From positions 1 through 64,000 of IMG/VR virus record IMGVR_UViG_3300028835_001449: a DNA stretch of 64,000 bases. One strand, 5' to 3'. The stretch is from a virus. Under the pieces are notes generated by a model. The model saw only the letters and a list, made by a program, of their open reading frames with translations. It had not been told where the DNA came from and did no database searches. The position numbers and the translations under genes are program-made. Of the stretch, positions 15,324 through 24,815 are shown piece after piece (positions within the stretch are counted from its first letter, which is position 1; every line of letters begins with the position of its first letter).

Positions 15324-15587
15324 TTATGTTCCATCATACAGCTCTATCCAAACGCCTGCGACTTTCGTATACACTTTAATCTTCCCCCACGCCCCGGCAC
15401 TTTTGTACCACACAGTATGAATATCTCCCCAACTGTCAGCCACCTTCGTGTGAATTTGCTGCTCTGGTGGAGGAGCAGCCACGCCTCCGATATGAGCAAA
15501 ATACCCATACTCACAGTCAGCAGGATTATTCTCGCCCTCATGCCAGAAACTTCCGTATTCGCAATCACCTGGACTTTGTCCTGCCAT
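15324..15587 (-). CDS. Small tail protein with Trp repeats (87 aa)
   Basis: The N-terminus has two copies of a D-C-E-Y-G-x-F/S-x-x-H/A unit (GDCEYGSFWH and ADCEYGYFAH). The C-terminal half has three short W-x2-I/V repeats (SWGDIHTVWY, AWGKIKVYTK, VWIELYDG), a pattern common in phage tail fibres and carbohydrate-contacting loops. Probably an adhesion accessory. Confidence 0.55.
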   Translation of the reverse strand: MAGQSPGDCEYGSFWHEGENNPADCEYGYFAHIGGVAAPPPEQQIHTKVADSWGDIHTVWYKSAGAWGKIKVYTKVAGVWIELYDGT

Positions 15588-15593
15588 TTTCCC

Positions 15594-16031
15594 TCACTCG
15601 ATTGAATCAAAGTAGCACCACCCTTTTTCTCCATCACCGAGCCCAGTCCCGATAATTGGAATTGGATTCGCCACAACGATTTTGTATATCTTCTTCTCGG
15701 CTACGAAAACCAACTGAAGAGCCTCCCAATCCCCAACGCCAGCCGGTGTGTCTGAAGCCTTAACGCAATTTCCCAGATCAACGACATAGAAGATTGGGTT
15801 CGAGCCTGCGAGCGGATATACAAACGCATCAATCGTGGTCTCCTCTGCTAGAGCGGCGTAGAATATCTCCTTGAACCCTCCCGGACCGACACATAGGCTG
15901 TGCGAGCCAGCTTGAACGTAGTCAGTTGAGAGCCATACATTGCTCGACTTCACAATCCCCTTCGGCCCCTCTCCGGCAATCTGCTGAAGGTCGAAGACAT
16001 CAGACAAATCGTACCCGGAATAATCAGCCAT
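15594..16031 (-). CDS. Probable tail/adhesion protein (145 aa)
   Basis: Beta-sandwich-like sequence (NVWLSTDYVQAGSHSLCVG ... ALAEETTIDAFVYPLAG) resembling carbohydrate-binding modules appended to phage tails. It is immediately before the 260 and 272 aa paralogues, so it probably belongs to the same receptor-binding complex. Identity of ligand unknown. Confidence 0.5.
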   Translation of the reverse strand: MADYSGYDLSDVFDLQQIAGEGPKGIVKSSNVWLSTDYVQAGSHSLCVGPGGFKEIFYAALAEETTIDAFVYPLAGSNPIFYVVDLGNCVKASDTPAGVGDWEALQLVFVAEKKIYKIVVANPIPIIGTGLGDGEKGWCYFDSIE

Positions 16032-16814
16032 TTACTGCAACCTCAAAGCTGACCAATACTTTGTCGAATACGTGCCCCCGAGTATAAGCCAATCGGCGTC
16101 TTCACACGTGATGACCTCGCCGTTTTTGAATCCCTGAGAAAGCGTGTAAAGATGACAAACCCCATCAAGATACCCCTGGCATACTTTGTTGGTATAGTCA
16201 TAAACAACAGTGTCTTCAAAAACATATGTCCCTCTACACGTGCGCGCAAACTTGTATGTAGAAGAGTATCCCCAGGGGTCAATACGCGCATTGACATTCC
16301 CAAGATGATCCCATAGAGTTCGCCAGGGAGCACTCGAAGTGGTGTCGAAGAACCCAAGAGGGTTATAGAAACTTGACGTGTTATCGCCCCCGCCAATATA
16401 GAAAGGCATATTCTTTGTCGTATCAAACCGGATCGGTTGGCCGATGTAGTATCCCATAGCATTCCACGAACATCCGAGCAACACTCTATGGTCTGATACA
16501 CACACATGAACGCCATTAACTGAATGAATTCTGAATTTGTCCGCAGTGCCTCCTATGCTGTCCCCCACTCCCGCATGTCCAACTTCATCCCAGTCTTCCC
16601 AAATCTCTAAGATTGAAAAGTCGGCTTGATTGTCATTAACATACACATAAAAATCGACATTGTTCGGGATGTCGTTGCATCTGTATGTCTTTGCGTTTGC
16701 GCCAGCGGCGGCGTCAAAAACACTCCACTTCGCATTGCTGACGACAATGCCGTCCCACAAATCAGCCAGTCTGTCTCCGGCCGCCAACCCGATTCTCGCA
16801 AATTCATATGCCAT
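16032..16814 (-). CDS. Putative receptor-binding tail protein, paralogue A (260 aa)
   Basis: Shares an N-terminal half with the next gene: W-S-V-x-D-A ... A-N-x-K-x-Y-R-C, then D-F-Y-x-x-V-x-D-N-Q-A-D-F/Y, then W-x-x-W-D-x-V-G-H. A later shared block reads Y-N-P-L-G-F/W. Trp- and Tyr-rich, strand-rich, no enzyme motif. Duplicated and diverged genes next to the tail tip usually encode host-recognition proteins; that function is inferred. Confidence 0.55.
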   Translation of the reverse strand: MAYEFARIGLAAGDRLADLWDGIVVSNAKWSVFDAAAGANAKTYRCNDIPNNVDFYVYVNDNQADFSILEIWEDWDEVGHAGVGDSIGGTADKFRIHSVNGVHVCVSDHRVLLGCSWNAMGYYIGQPIRFDTTKNMPFYIGGGDNTSSFYNPLGFFDTTSSAPWRTLWDHLGNVNARIDPWGYSSTYKFARTCRGTYVFEDTVVYDYTNKVCQGYLDGVCHLYTLSQGFKNGEVITCEDADWLILGGTYSTKYWSALRLQ

Positions 16815-16823
16815 TACAGCCTC

Positions 16824-17642
16824 CTATTCCTGCTTGATGAGGCATGAGTATCTGGTCCCATCAGTTCCCTCGACATAACGCCAGACATCACCGCCAATCG
16901 TTACAGTATCATCATTATTAAATGGCGCATTCGAGTACCCACTCACAACGTTTCTCAACCTCCCAAGAAGCAAAAGAACATCAGCATCGTATATCCAAGT
17001 CGGGCGCAAATGAACTCCGCCGTCAGCACACGGCCAATACTTGTATGTTGTAGCATGTCCCCACTGCCGTATGGGACACATTCCATTCCCTCTTACCCCC
17101 ATCATCGCCCTTCCAACAACAATCGTCGTAGAATTAGGTATCCAACCGAGCGGGTTGTATCCCAAGCCGTAAGCTGTTGAACTCACAATCATGACTGGGT
17201 GCTGAATCCTTGGTCTCTGAAAAGCACTCGGATATTCAAGCATCCCAACATAGTTTGCTTCCCATTCGATCTTATCAATGTAAATGAATCTATGATCGTG
17301 ACTGCTGAAATAATAATCACCCTGCTTAGAAATGTATGGGACATTTGCGCCTCCAGCTCCGTAAATAACTTTGCAACCCGTGTCGTACGCATATGAATGC
17401 CCGACATTATCCCAGCTGTCATACATTAAAACTTTAGCATAATCGGCTTGGTTGTCTTGGACATGCAGATAAAAATCAACAACAGGGTCAGCAGTCGGAT
17501 CGTAACATCGGTAAACTTTTTCGTTTGCGGGCATCCCAGCATCATACACGCTCCACGTTCCGTGCACTGCCACAAGAAGAGTATCAAGCACGTCGATAAA
17601 CTTCCCCGCTGAAGCGTCGTGGGTATCACTTGTCCAAGCCAT
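16824..17642 (-). CDS. Putative receptor-binding tail protein, paralogue B (272 aa)
   Basis: Paralogue of the 260 aa protein: WSVYDAGMPANEKVYRC, DFYLHVQDNQADYAKV and SWDNVGH align with it in order, while the central 100 residues have diverged strongly. The conservation of the first third and divergence of the rest suggests a shared virion-attachment or core domain with different ligand surfaces. ATG at 17642 follows GAGGTAAAA. Confidence 0.55.
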   Translation of the reverse strand: MAWTSDTHDASAGKFIDVLDTLLVAVHGTWSVYDAGMPANEKVYRCYDPTADPVVDFYLHVQDNQADYAKVLMYDSWDNVGHSYAYDTGCKVIYGAGGANVPYISKQGDYYFSSHDHRFIYIDKIEWEANYVGMLEYPSAFQRPRIQHPVMIVSSTAYGLGYNPLGWIPNSTTIVVGRAMMGVRGNGMCPIRQWGHATTYKYWPCADGGVHLRPTWIYDADVLLLLGRLRNVVSGYSNAPFNNDDTVTIGGDVWRYVEGTDGTRYSCLIKQE

Positions 17643-17651
17643 TTTTACCTC

Positions 17652-18215
17652 TTAATACTCAAACCACAAATCACCATTGTTTCCATCTCCGCCAACCGGG
17701 GCAACGTCCGACACATACAACGCAGGCCCGAACTCTATACCCGCATCCGCTGCCTTTACTTTTAGCACCTTGCCGGCTTTTCCAGTGAGGGCATCAACGT
17801 TATCCAAATCCTCAATGTCTGCTCCAAACTCTATACCAGCACCCGCCGCCTTTACTTTCGGTAACTTCCCACCCTGACCGACAAGTGTATCAACATTCTC
17901 CAAATTCTCAATGTCTGCCCCAAACTCAAGGGCATCAGGAGTGGCGTTTACTTTAACTATTTTGTTCCCCGACCCCGCATAATCTGCAGGCGTATCGGTC
18001 AAACCGAGAAATGCTATAACTGCCGCCAGAAACTCAAGAGCGTTCTCTGCATCGTTCACTGTGGCGACTTTACCCTTTTCGCCGACATATGATCCCGGAG
18101 TATCGGGCAAATCAAGAAATAATGGAATACCGGCGATGCGACGGATGTGGGTCAATCGTCGATTGATGTTGCCAAGTTGTTTTTCGATCTTCTTTAGATC
18201 GTCTGCTACACTCAT
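17652..18215 (-). CDS. Tail-fibre-like protein with four tandem repeats (187 aa)
   Basis: After an N-terminal coiled coil (VADDLKKIEKQLGNINRRL) come four repeats of about 32 residues with the pattern L-x-D/N-T/V-P/D-x-x-Y/L-x-G-x-x-G-K-x-x-x-V-x-x-x-x-x-A/G-L/I-E-F. This repeat is characteristic of phage tail fibres and collars. The C-terminus ends in GGDGNNGDLWFEY, a common fibre end. Trimeric fibre is likely. Confidence 0.7.
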   Translation of the reverse strand: MSVADDLKKIEKQLGNINRRLTHIRRIAGIPLFLDLPDTPGSYVGEKGKVATVNDAENALEFLAAVIAFLGLTDTPADYAGSGNKIVKVNATPDALEFGADIENLENVDTLVGQGGKLPKVKAAGAGIEFGADIEDLDNVDALTGKAGKVLKVKAADAGIEFGPALYVSDVAPVGGDGNNGDLWFEY

Positions 18216-19051
18216 AAGAGTGTTATCCCCCTTGCTTCCTCTTCAAGCTCCAATGTGAAGGAGTTTATGTCAAGAAAATTCCTTTTCGCGTCCAGATCAT
18301 TCAGGCAGAGCACATACCAGCAGTCATCTAGAGCGGCATCTGGAATAAAAACGAACGGATATTCACCGCCAAGAGCCTCAAAGAAGTCCTCCACCTCTCC
18401 AATAATATCGGCATCAACGACGTTATTGAATGTCAGCATGAAGTATTTCTGCTTTGCCAATTTCTTCCGATGCCTCTGGCCGTAGAGTGTCCTGCTCTCT
18501 GCCTTGATATATCTCAACGCTTCGGTGTATCCCCAATCGTAGTTTCGTGTGAAACTGCCATGCACAGCATGAACCAGCTCCCCAAATTCGTAATTATAGG
18601 GATTGTCCGGGTCGGTAATATCGAGCCTCCAATATTGAAATGTTTCCGTTGTGCCAAGAGCATTAAGTGAAAGCCAGATGTTTCGCGTAAGCGTATCTCC
18701 TTCTCCTAATACGTCTATTGGACCGTAAGCTGGATCACCCCAATTCGGCCCATTATCCCCGCTCAGAGTCAGCACAAACGGCGCAGCCACACTCGTTCCG
18801 ACCAGATTATGATTCAACAACGCCAGCATGGTTGCCGGAGTCGTTTCATTCTGCAAGTCCCACATAACCCACTGAGCATCCCCAAGAGCCGCATTAGCAC
18901 ATCGATACGGCAAAGACTGACTCTTGTTATACAAATACTCGAGCTGATAAAGCGAGTCCTCCGAGCTACAGTACCCTCCAACAACCGGGTCGGCATCTAC
19001 AGGCATAGTCACTGAAGTGATTAGATTTCCTGTTGCGTATCGTATGGTCAT
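18212..19051 (-). CDS. Minor tail protein, distal-tail-like position (279 aa)
   Basis: Directly follows the tape measure gene in transcription order, where distal tail proteins are encoded. Strand-rich with Trp/Tyr-rich blocks (AQWVMWDLQNETTPATMLAL ... TFQYWRLDITDPDNPYNYEF). A C-terminal part ends FTLELEEEARGITLL. I do not recognise a named domain; the assignment rests on gene order. Confidence 0.5.
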   Translation of the reverse strand: MTIRYATGNLITSVTMPVDADPVVGGYCSSEDSLYQLEYLYNKSQSLPYRCANAALGDAQWVMWDLQNETTPATMLALLNHNLVGTSVAAPFVLTLSGDNGPNWGDPAYGPIDVLGEGDTLTRNIWLSLNALGTTETFQYWRLDITDPDNPYNYEFGELVHAVHGSFTRNYDWGYTEALRYIKAESRTLYGQRHRKKLAKQKYFMLTFNNVVDADIIGEVEDFFEALGGEYPFVFIPDAALDDCWYVLCLNDLDAKRNFLDINSFTLELEEEARGITLL

Positions 19052-19052
19052 T

Positions 19053-22000
19053 TTAGTCCACCCTTATACTTTGTCTCATTTCCGTCCGTTTGCCGCCTTT
19101 ATTTGTTTCAAGAATGCTAATGAACTTTGGGAATACTTCATTAGTGACAAGCTCTTCCATGCCCTCAGCATCAACAGCGCTCAGTTGCGGAGCAAAGATG
19201 ATTTGAGGCTGTGCCGCCTCCGGCGCCCTCTCAGCTCCCTCGGGTCTGCGAACCATTGCTCCCACCTCCGTCGGTACTGTAGCTGGAACCCCCGGAGCGG
19301 GTGCTGGAGTTGCTGGTCGACGAGCTGTCATCGCTTCGATCATAGCCTTGATTCTCGTCTCACCGAAAGCTTTGGCCATTTCACCCTCCGGAGTTGCAAT
19401 GCCCACGGGAATTGTTAAATCTTTAGCCTCGGCAAGAGCTTTGGCCATCTCTTCCTTTGGAATTGCTAATTCTGGAGCTTCGATCTTCTCGAGCATGGAT
19501 TGAGCCATGCTCGCTCCCTCTTCGATTGCCCCAAAAGTTTTCTCTGCTTGCGCTTGAGTTTTCGCCATCACCCCTGTCAAGCTATGCGGACCGAACTCCT
19601 TCCCTACATCTCTAACACCACGCTTTCCTCTACGACCGAAGTTATCGAATCCGCCTCCCAGTCTTTCAAGTCCTCGAGCAATTCTATCGAGACCTGATAT
19701 CAACTTCTCTTGCCAGGTTGCTTCTTCTGCAGAGAGAACTCCCGCAGCTTCAGCTTGGTCAAGAAGTGCTTGCGTTGGCTTGTCGAGCTCCAACCCATGT
19801 TCTCGAGCCAGGTATGCTAGACGTTGCAGGGTCGGAGCCATCTGCATGAGAGCTTCATTTCCCGATAGTCCGGCTGTCTTGAGTTGCTCAAAGTAAGAAC
19901 CCGCCTGTTGAGCGGCATCCGTCAAAACCTCCTGATTCAAGGCTCCCACATTGGCCAGGGCATTAAGCACGTCAAGATTCCCGGTTACCGCACTGAACAG
20001 ATCCTCATTGGCCGTAACAATGTCTTTCATTCGGAGAAGTTGGGAAATAGCGGCTCCTCCCGTTTGCCCCATTTCAGTATGTTTCTCGGCTATCGTCTCC
20101 AACGCAGGACCGAGAGCCGTCATCGCTTCTGCGTATGTTGCCCCGCTCTTAATCATCGCATTGAATGTGGCGAGCGTCTGTTTCTCAACACGTTCGAGCT
20201 GGAACCGAGCATCGCCCATACCGACGGTGATAGCGTCTGCCATCGCTTTAAGCCCTTGTGCAGCGCCTCCCCCCGTCTCCTCGACAATCCCTAACTGAGC
20301 ATTGATATAATCTGTAACTTCTTTAACCTCGACTCCAGACTTCTGGACCTTCTTAATGAATTTGATCATGGCTTTGGAGCCTTCCTCTCCGAACAGCCGT
20401 GCACCTTCAACAAGCTTGGTGAACGACTCTCCGAGTCCTCGAGCGGCGTCTGTAGCCGAGATTTGCCCCCTCCGGTACGCCCCAAGTGTGGTCAGCGCAC
20501 CCTGCCAGAGTTCGTTTATGTTTCTCTGACTTATTCCAACGTCGTCTATAATCTTAGAGAAAAGCTTTGCTTTAGCCGCCGTCGTTCCGATATCCTTTGC
20601 TAACGTGGCGATTTCCTCGGCAAGGGAGCGTGAGACTTTCCCATACGTGCGTAAGCTACTCACAGTGCTGTCGATCGTACTCTGCCACTCTTTCTCCGCC
20701 TTCTCGGCCGCTTCCTTCTCCTTCTGAGCCTTAGACTTTATTCCAAAGAGCTTCCCAAGACCCGATAGAGCAGACGAAACGATACCTCCAACAATTCCAC
20801 CAATGGGTCCTGCTATCGCACCGAACGATTTCAAAGCACTCTTAGCCAAATTTCCAATCGTAGAACCAACACCTGCCGAAAGAATATTAAAAGAATTCTC
20901 AATCAAATCTCCAAAAGTTGTCGTGCCGGCAATCATCTCAGCAATACCTTTCGTCCAGTAATTTGTTATGTCATCTGTGACCGCCTGCCAATCCATAGAG
21001 AGTCCCCAGAACTCATTCGAAACCTTTCTGCGGCTATCGGCTTCAGCCTGTTCTATTTTAGGATACATACCCTCAAGTTCACTGACTCTTGGGTTGATAT
21101 ACTTTTCTTTGTAAACTTCCAAAGCAGCCTCGGCTACCTTCTTATGAGAGGCAATTTCCGTAACCCCCGACTTTCTCACCTCGGTCATACGCTTTCTGGC
21201 ACCGCTTTGAATCTCATTAAGCTCCTCAATAGTGGTTGCCTTTTGAGCCTCTCGCTTCATCCTTTCAATCTCAATTATTACGTCAAGCTCATTCATTCGA
21301 ATAGCTGTAGCCAGATTAAACCTTCTCAACTCGTCAGCATAATATTCCTCAATTGTTTCCTTCTTCTTTTTATACATATCAGTATAGGACTTAATTTCGT
21401 CAGCAATCCGTCTCCTTACCATTTCCCAACGGCGAGCATCAGCTTCCAAAGCCCTATCCAATGCGTTCCTTGCCGAACCTTTATCATAAACATCAGCGAC
21501 GGATTTATCTATTTCATACAAAACATCAGCGGTTCCACGCGCCATAGCCTCAAAACTCTCATCAAATCCCCTAAACAGCTTTTTATTCCAATCCCCGTAT
21601 GTATTCGCCATCTCGTCAATTTTCTCAACTGCGGCAACGACGGCCTCAGTAGTTTTATTCACCCTTTCCCGTAGCAGATTCATTCCTTCAGTGGACTTCA
21701 AGGAGGTTTCGTACATTTTCAAAAGTCCCTCTGGCATCTCGTCTCCGAAAACCTTTTTGGCTAACTTTGCCGCCTCATATAATTCGACTATCTTATCGTT
21801 CAAAAGTAATATAACTTCATCGACGTTACCACCTTTCTCCTCTACTTTCTTTAACACCTCTTGCAAAGCATTAAACTGTGTCTGAACCCCCTCCACAGTT
21901 GGAATGGCTGTCGTATAGCCCTTGACCATTGCCTTCCAGGCCTCTTCCTTTTCCCTCAAAGCCCTCGCCGTATCTGCTATTACCTTACGCTCAGCTTTCA

Positions 22001-23849
22001 GCTTTGTAAGAATATCAGTAAGAAATTTAGGAACAACCCGCTCCGCTTTTTCATATTCTTTAATATAAAATTGGATGCTCTCTATCATAGCATCGACTTT
22101 GTACTTCCCTTCTTTGTATAATTTTAACTGCGCTTCCATAGCCTGCTGAACTTCGGGAGCCATTTCCTTTAACTCGCCTTTGAGTATTTTTATCGTCCTT
22201 ATATATGCTTCTTGTAATTCGACAGATTCCTTGCCCTGTTTTAAAGCTCTGAACATCTGTGAATAATTCCCTTTATATGCCCTTGTCATTGCCATCATTT
22301 CCCGAGTTGTCAGCCCTGCTTCTTTGGCTACCAGAGACCACCGCACAGCTTGAGTTTGAGCCTGCTCATTCACTCGTTTTTCGGACTCAATAACCTCGTT
22401 CTGGGCATCTCTAACTTTTTTAGTCCAATGAAGCGTAAGTAGAAGAGCGCCTACCAAAATACCCAAACCTACAGTCGTAACTGCACTTGCAGCCTTCAAT
22501 CCCTTTACTGCTTTAGTTAAAAACGTAACAAACTTCGATGCAACTTGGAACTTCTTAAACTGACCAACAGCCCAAAGCACCTTGGCTGACATCATCAAAG
22601 CGGGTCCGAGAATAGCAAGGAACGCACCGAGTCCAATGACTACGGCTTTTATCGGTCCGGGAGCGTCTGCGAACTTCTCTATTAGCTTTATTACATTCAA
22701 AAGCACTGGCTTGAGAGCCACAATGAGTTTTCCAAGAGCTGGAGCCAGAGCATCGCCCAGCGTTCGCATAAGAACAGCTCCCATTGACTTCAACTGCTGG
22801 AAGCTAAACCCGGTCTCCCAAACGCCTTTCTCTATCTCTTTAAACGCCTTATCCAAAGCTCCCAATCTTTCCTCCATTGCGCCCAATTTCTTGGCAAAGA
22901 TGTCAGCCTGACTACCTGTCAAAGCGAACCATCCGATTAACGCTTCTGCTCGAGGCAGGAGTTTTGCCACGGATTCTGCTGTGCCGTCAGTTTTCCCCTC
23001 TAATGCTTTCATGGCTCCAACAAGACCTAACTCTTTTACCATCGCCGCAGAAGTCGCAAACCCCAACTTCCCTATTAATTCCGTCATCGTGTCTGTGGGT
23101 TTCATCATGCCTCGAAGGATTCCTGCAAACTGTGTACTTACCTCCGCCGCTCCCCCTGTAACACCTGTTAATGTTGCAAAAATGGCAAACATCTCTTCCT
23201 GCTTAACATTTAACTTGGCGGAAATGGGTACAACTCGACCAATGCTTTTAGCCAATTCAGGAAAGGTTGTTTGTCCCAGTTTTACAGTTATGAAAGCCAA
23301 GTCTGCAGCTTTTTGAATTGCCTCGGCTGTCGTGTCGTTATAGCCTTTGGTAACCGCAGAAGTAAGATTGATGGCATCGGTTGTTGTGGCCATACCGGCA
23401 GCGGCCGCCTTAACATTGATTTCTAATATCTTTGAAGTCTCTGCCGTGTCTCCAAATGCCGAAATGACCTGATAGGCTCCATCGGCGATGTCCTTGGCAC
23501 TCGTACCAAATGCCATAGACATTTCATTGATATCGGTCTTTAACTCTTTAACTCGTTTGATATTGCCTGGAATCAGGGTGCCGATATTTGCCATGGACTT
23601 ATTAAAGTCCATAGACATTTTGAGGGCGGCAACACCGATTCCCACTAACGGCAGAGTTAGTCCGACAGTCAGACCTCTACCTGCTTTTTTGAGTTTCTTT
23701 GAGATTGCGTCGAGGTTTCGACCGGACTTCTTGACAGATTTGTCAAGGGTTTTGAACGCTTGTGTCCCTTTGGTAGAGAACTGCTGGATTACACGCGTTC
23801 CCTTATCATCAACACGCAGTACGAGGACAATATCCTGACCACCGGGCAT
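19053..23849 (-). CDS. Tail tape measure protein (1598 aa)
   Basis: The N-terminal 300 residues contain a TP901-type PhageMin_Tail domain (DFNKSMANIGTLIPGNIKRV, GTSAKDIADGAYQVISAFGD, then TKGYNDTTAEAIQKAADLAF). Long coiled-coil regions, a hydrophobic stretch near 385-470 with several apolar helices, and a second apolar segment near 1000 (GAIAGPIGGIVGGIVSSALS) follow. Tape measure proteins set tail length and occupy the tube lumen; 1598 residues would fit a tail of roughly 230-250 nm by the usual 1.5 Angstrom per residue rule. No peptidase or lysozyme motif seen. Confidence 0.95.
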   Translation of the reverse strand: MPGGQDIVLVLRVDDKGTRVIQQFSTKGTQAFKTLDKSVKKSGRNLDAISKKLKKAGRGLTVGLTLPLVGIGVAALKMSMDFNKSMANIGTLIPGNIKRVKELKTDINEMSMAFGTSAKDIADGAYQVISAFGDTAETSKILEINVKAAAAGMATTTDAINLTSAVTKGYNDTTAEAIQKAADLAFITVKLGQTTFPELAKSIGRVVPISAKLNVKQEEMFAIFATLTGVTGGAAEVSTQFAGILRGMMKPTDTMTELIGKLGFATSAAMVKELGLVGAMKALEGKTDGTAESVAKLLPRAEALIGWFALTGSQADIFAKKLGAMEERLGALDKAFKEIEKGVWETGFSFQQLKSMGAVLMRTLGDALAPALGKLIVALKPVLLNVIKLIEKFADAPGPIKAVVIGLGAFLAILGPALMMSAKVLWAVGQFKKFQVASKFVTFLTKAVKGLKAASAVTTVGLGILVGALLLTLHWTKKVRDAQNEVIESEKRVNEQAQTQAVRWSLVAKEAGLTTREMMAMTRAYKGNYSQMFRALKQGKESVELQEAYIRTIKILKGELKEMAPEVQQAMEAQLKLYKEGKYKVDAMIESIQFYIKEYEKAERVVPKFLTDILTKLKAERKVIADTARALREKEEAWKAMVKGYTTAIPTVEGVQTQFNALQEVLKKVEEKGGNVDEVILLLNDKIVELYEAAKLAKKVFGDEMPEGLLKMYETSLKSTEGMNLLRERVNKTTEAVVAAVEKIDEMANTYGDWNKKLFRGFDESFEAMARGTADVLYEIDKSVADVYDKGSARNALDRALEADARRWEMVRRRIADEIKSYTDMYKKKKETIEEYYADELRRFNLATAIRMNELDVIIEIERMKREAQKATTIEELNEIQSGARKRMTEVRKSGVTEIASHKKVAEAALEVYKEKYINPRVSELEGMYPKIEQAEADSRRKVSNEFWGLSMDWQAVTDDITNYWTKGIAEMIAGTTTFGDLIENSFNILSAGVGSTIGNLAKSALKSFGAIAGPIGGIVGGIVSSALSGLGKLFGIKSKAQKEKEAAEKAEKEWQSTIDSTVSSLRTYGKVSRSLAEEIATLAKDIGTTAAKAKLFSKIIDDVGISQRNINELWQGALTTLGAYRRGQISATDAARGLGESFTKLVEGARLFGEEGSKAMIKFIKKVQKSGVEVKEVTDYINAQLGIVEETGGGAAQGLKAMADAITVGMGDARFQLERVEKQTLATFNAMIKSGATYAEAMTALGPALETIAEKHTEMGQTGGAAISQLLRMKDIVTANEDLFSAVTGNLDVLNALANVGALNQEVLTDAAQQAGSYFEQLKTAGLSGNEALMQMAPTLQRLAYLAREHGLELDKPTQALLDQAEAAGVLSAEEATWQEKLISGLDRIARGLERLGGGFDNFGRRGKRGVRDVGKEFGPHSLTGVMAKTQAQAEKTFGAIEEGASMAQSMLEKIEAPELAIPKEEMAKALAEAKDLTIPVGIATPEGEMAKAFGETRIKAMIEAMTARRPATPAPAPGVPATVPTEVGAMVRRPEGAERAPEAAQPQIIFAPQLSAVDAEGMEELVTNEVFPKFISILETNKGGKRTEMRQSIRVD

Positions 23850-23870
23850 TTTATCCTCTAGTAGCGTATG

Positions 23871-24299
23871 CTATCTTCTAATTCTCGCACGTGACCTACC
23901 TCGCGCTTCTTCAACCTTCCGTTTCGCTTCGTCCTCTTTCCGTGCCTTCTCAAATTTGGCAAGGCGAAGAGGGTTGGCGACTCCTATCATAAATAGGATT
24001 TTACCGGCCAGCGAACGCTGGTCTATTCCACCGACCTCATATAGGTCACATAGGTCACGGACTAGCCGTCCGTCGTATTTCAACAATCCCGTATTGGGGT
24101 CAACTGCCTGCGTGAGCAGAACGTTGTAAACGTCCCAAACGTCGATGTTAGCCGGGCAGAGAATGGGCACGCCCTTCGGGCAAAAGCCGAGCTCGTCAAC
24201 GTTATCGCACTTCGGTCTGTGTTTCTCCTCTACCTCTTTGAAAAGCTTCTTGCAGTTCTCACAGTTAAGAGCTGTGGGGTCTTCTGCCCACGCTACTGC
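23871..24299 (-). CDS. C-terminal extension of tail assembly chaperone (-1 frameshift)
   Basis: Between the tape measure and the chaperone gene the -1 frame is open from about 24335 to 23871 with protein-like sequence, although the only good start (GTG 24170) has no proper ribosome binding site. Ribosomes slipping -1 at the GGAAAAG heptamer (24299-24305), two codons before the short protein's stop, would add 142 residues to the 155 aa protein, giving about 296 aa. The extension has two Cys pairs in its first part (NCENCKK, then C...C...C) and a basic helical C-terminus. Long/short chaperone pairs made this way are standard in siphoviruses. Confidence 0.65.
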   Translation of the reverse strand, partial: AVAWAEDPTALNCENCKKLFKEVEEKHRPKCDNVDELGFCPKGVPILCPANIDVWDVYNVLLTQAVDPNTGLLKYDGRLVRDLCDLYEVGGIDQRSLAGKILFMIGVANPLRLAKFEKARKEDEAKRKVEEARGRSRARIRR

Positions 24300-24760
24300 T
24301 TTTCCAACTGTTCTACCTCTTTCTCCTTCTCCTCCTTAAACTTAACGAAGTACTCAGGAGAAGTGGCTACAGCCAAGCACCAATTCTCAAACTCTGCGGA
24401 TTCCCAGATAATTGTTACCCTGTTCTTGTATTCTGGCGGGACCTCGTTCTTCCGATCCTTCTCTGTAACTTCGATGGGGAAAAGTTTCTGAAACCCCTCG
24501 AGGGTCAGTCCTTTCCAACTGAGCAGAACCTTCTCTGCCCAGTGATGAGCAACCTTCCCTCTGTCGAGATCGTCCTTGAACTTCCGCTCTTCCTTGTCGT
24601 AGATGTGCTTGGTGCACGACTCGACAATCTTAATCATGTGCTGTTTCGAGACATATGCAATCTCGACCATGAATCCCGGAATGGCATCGTACTCAACCCA
24701 TACCGATACACCCTTCATCATAGTGCTGTCTATCAGCTTTTGTAAATTAACCGGACTCAT
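24293..24760 (-). CDS. Tail assembly chaperone, short form (155 aa)
   Basis: Located immediately upstream of the tape measure, as gpG is in lambda. Soluble helical protein (LQKLIDSTMMKGVSVWVEYD ... HHWAEKVLLSWKGLTLEGF) with a Lys/Glu-rich end that carries the slippery GGAAAAG two codons before TAG. It is predicted to bind tape measure protein during tail assembly. Start at 24760 after CAGGAGGCACGGT. Confidence 0.65.
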   Translation of the reverse strand: MSPVNLQKLIDSTMMKGVSVWVEYDAIPGFMVEIAYVSKQHMIKIVESCTKHIYDKEERKFKDDLDRGKVAHHWAEKVLLSWKGLTLEGFQKLFPIEVTEKDRKNEVPPEYKNRVTIIWESAEFENWCLAVATSPEYFVKFKEEKEKEVEQLEKQ

Positions 24761-24815
24761 ACCGTGCCTCCTGAAAAAAATCTATTCGACTGCGCCGGGC
24801 ACTATCCCGAACCGC

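Noticed and set aside
19884-22121. Several long plus-strand ORFs opposite the tape measure gene
   Set aside because: They mirror the codon structure of the minus-strand gene, have no ribosome binding sites and no protein-like sequence.
24145-24170. Independent start at GTG 24170 for the 99 aa protein
   Set aside because: AAGGG is directly adjacent to the GTG and the same frame is open and protein-like for 43 codons upstream, which favours frameshifting.
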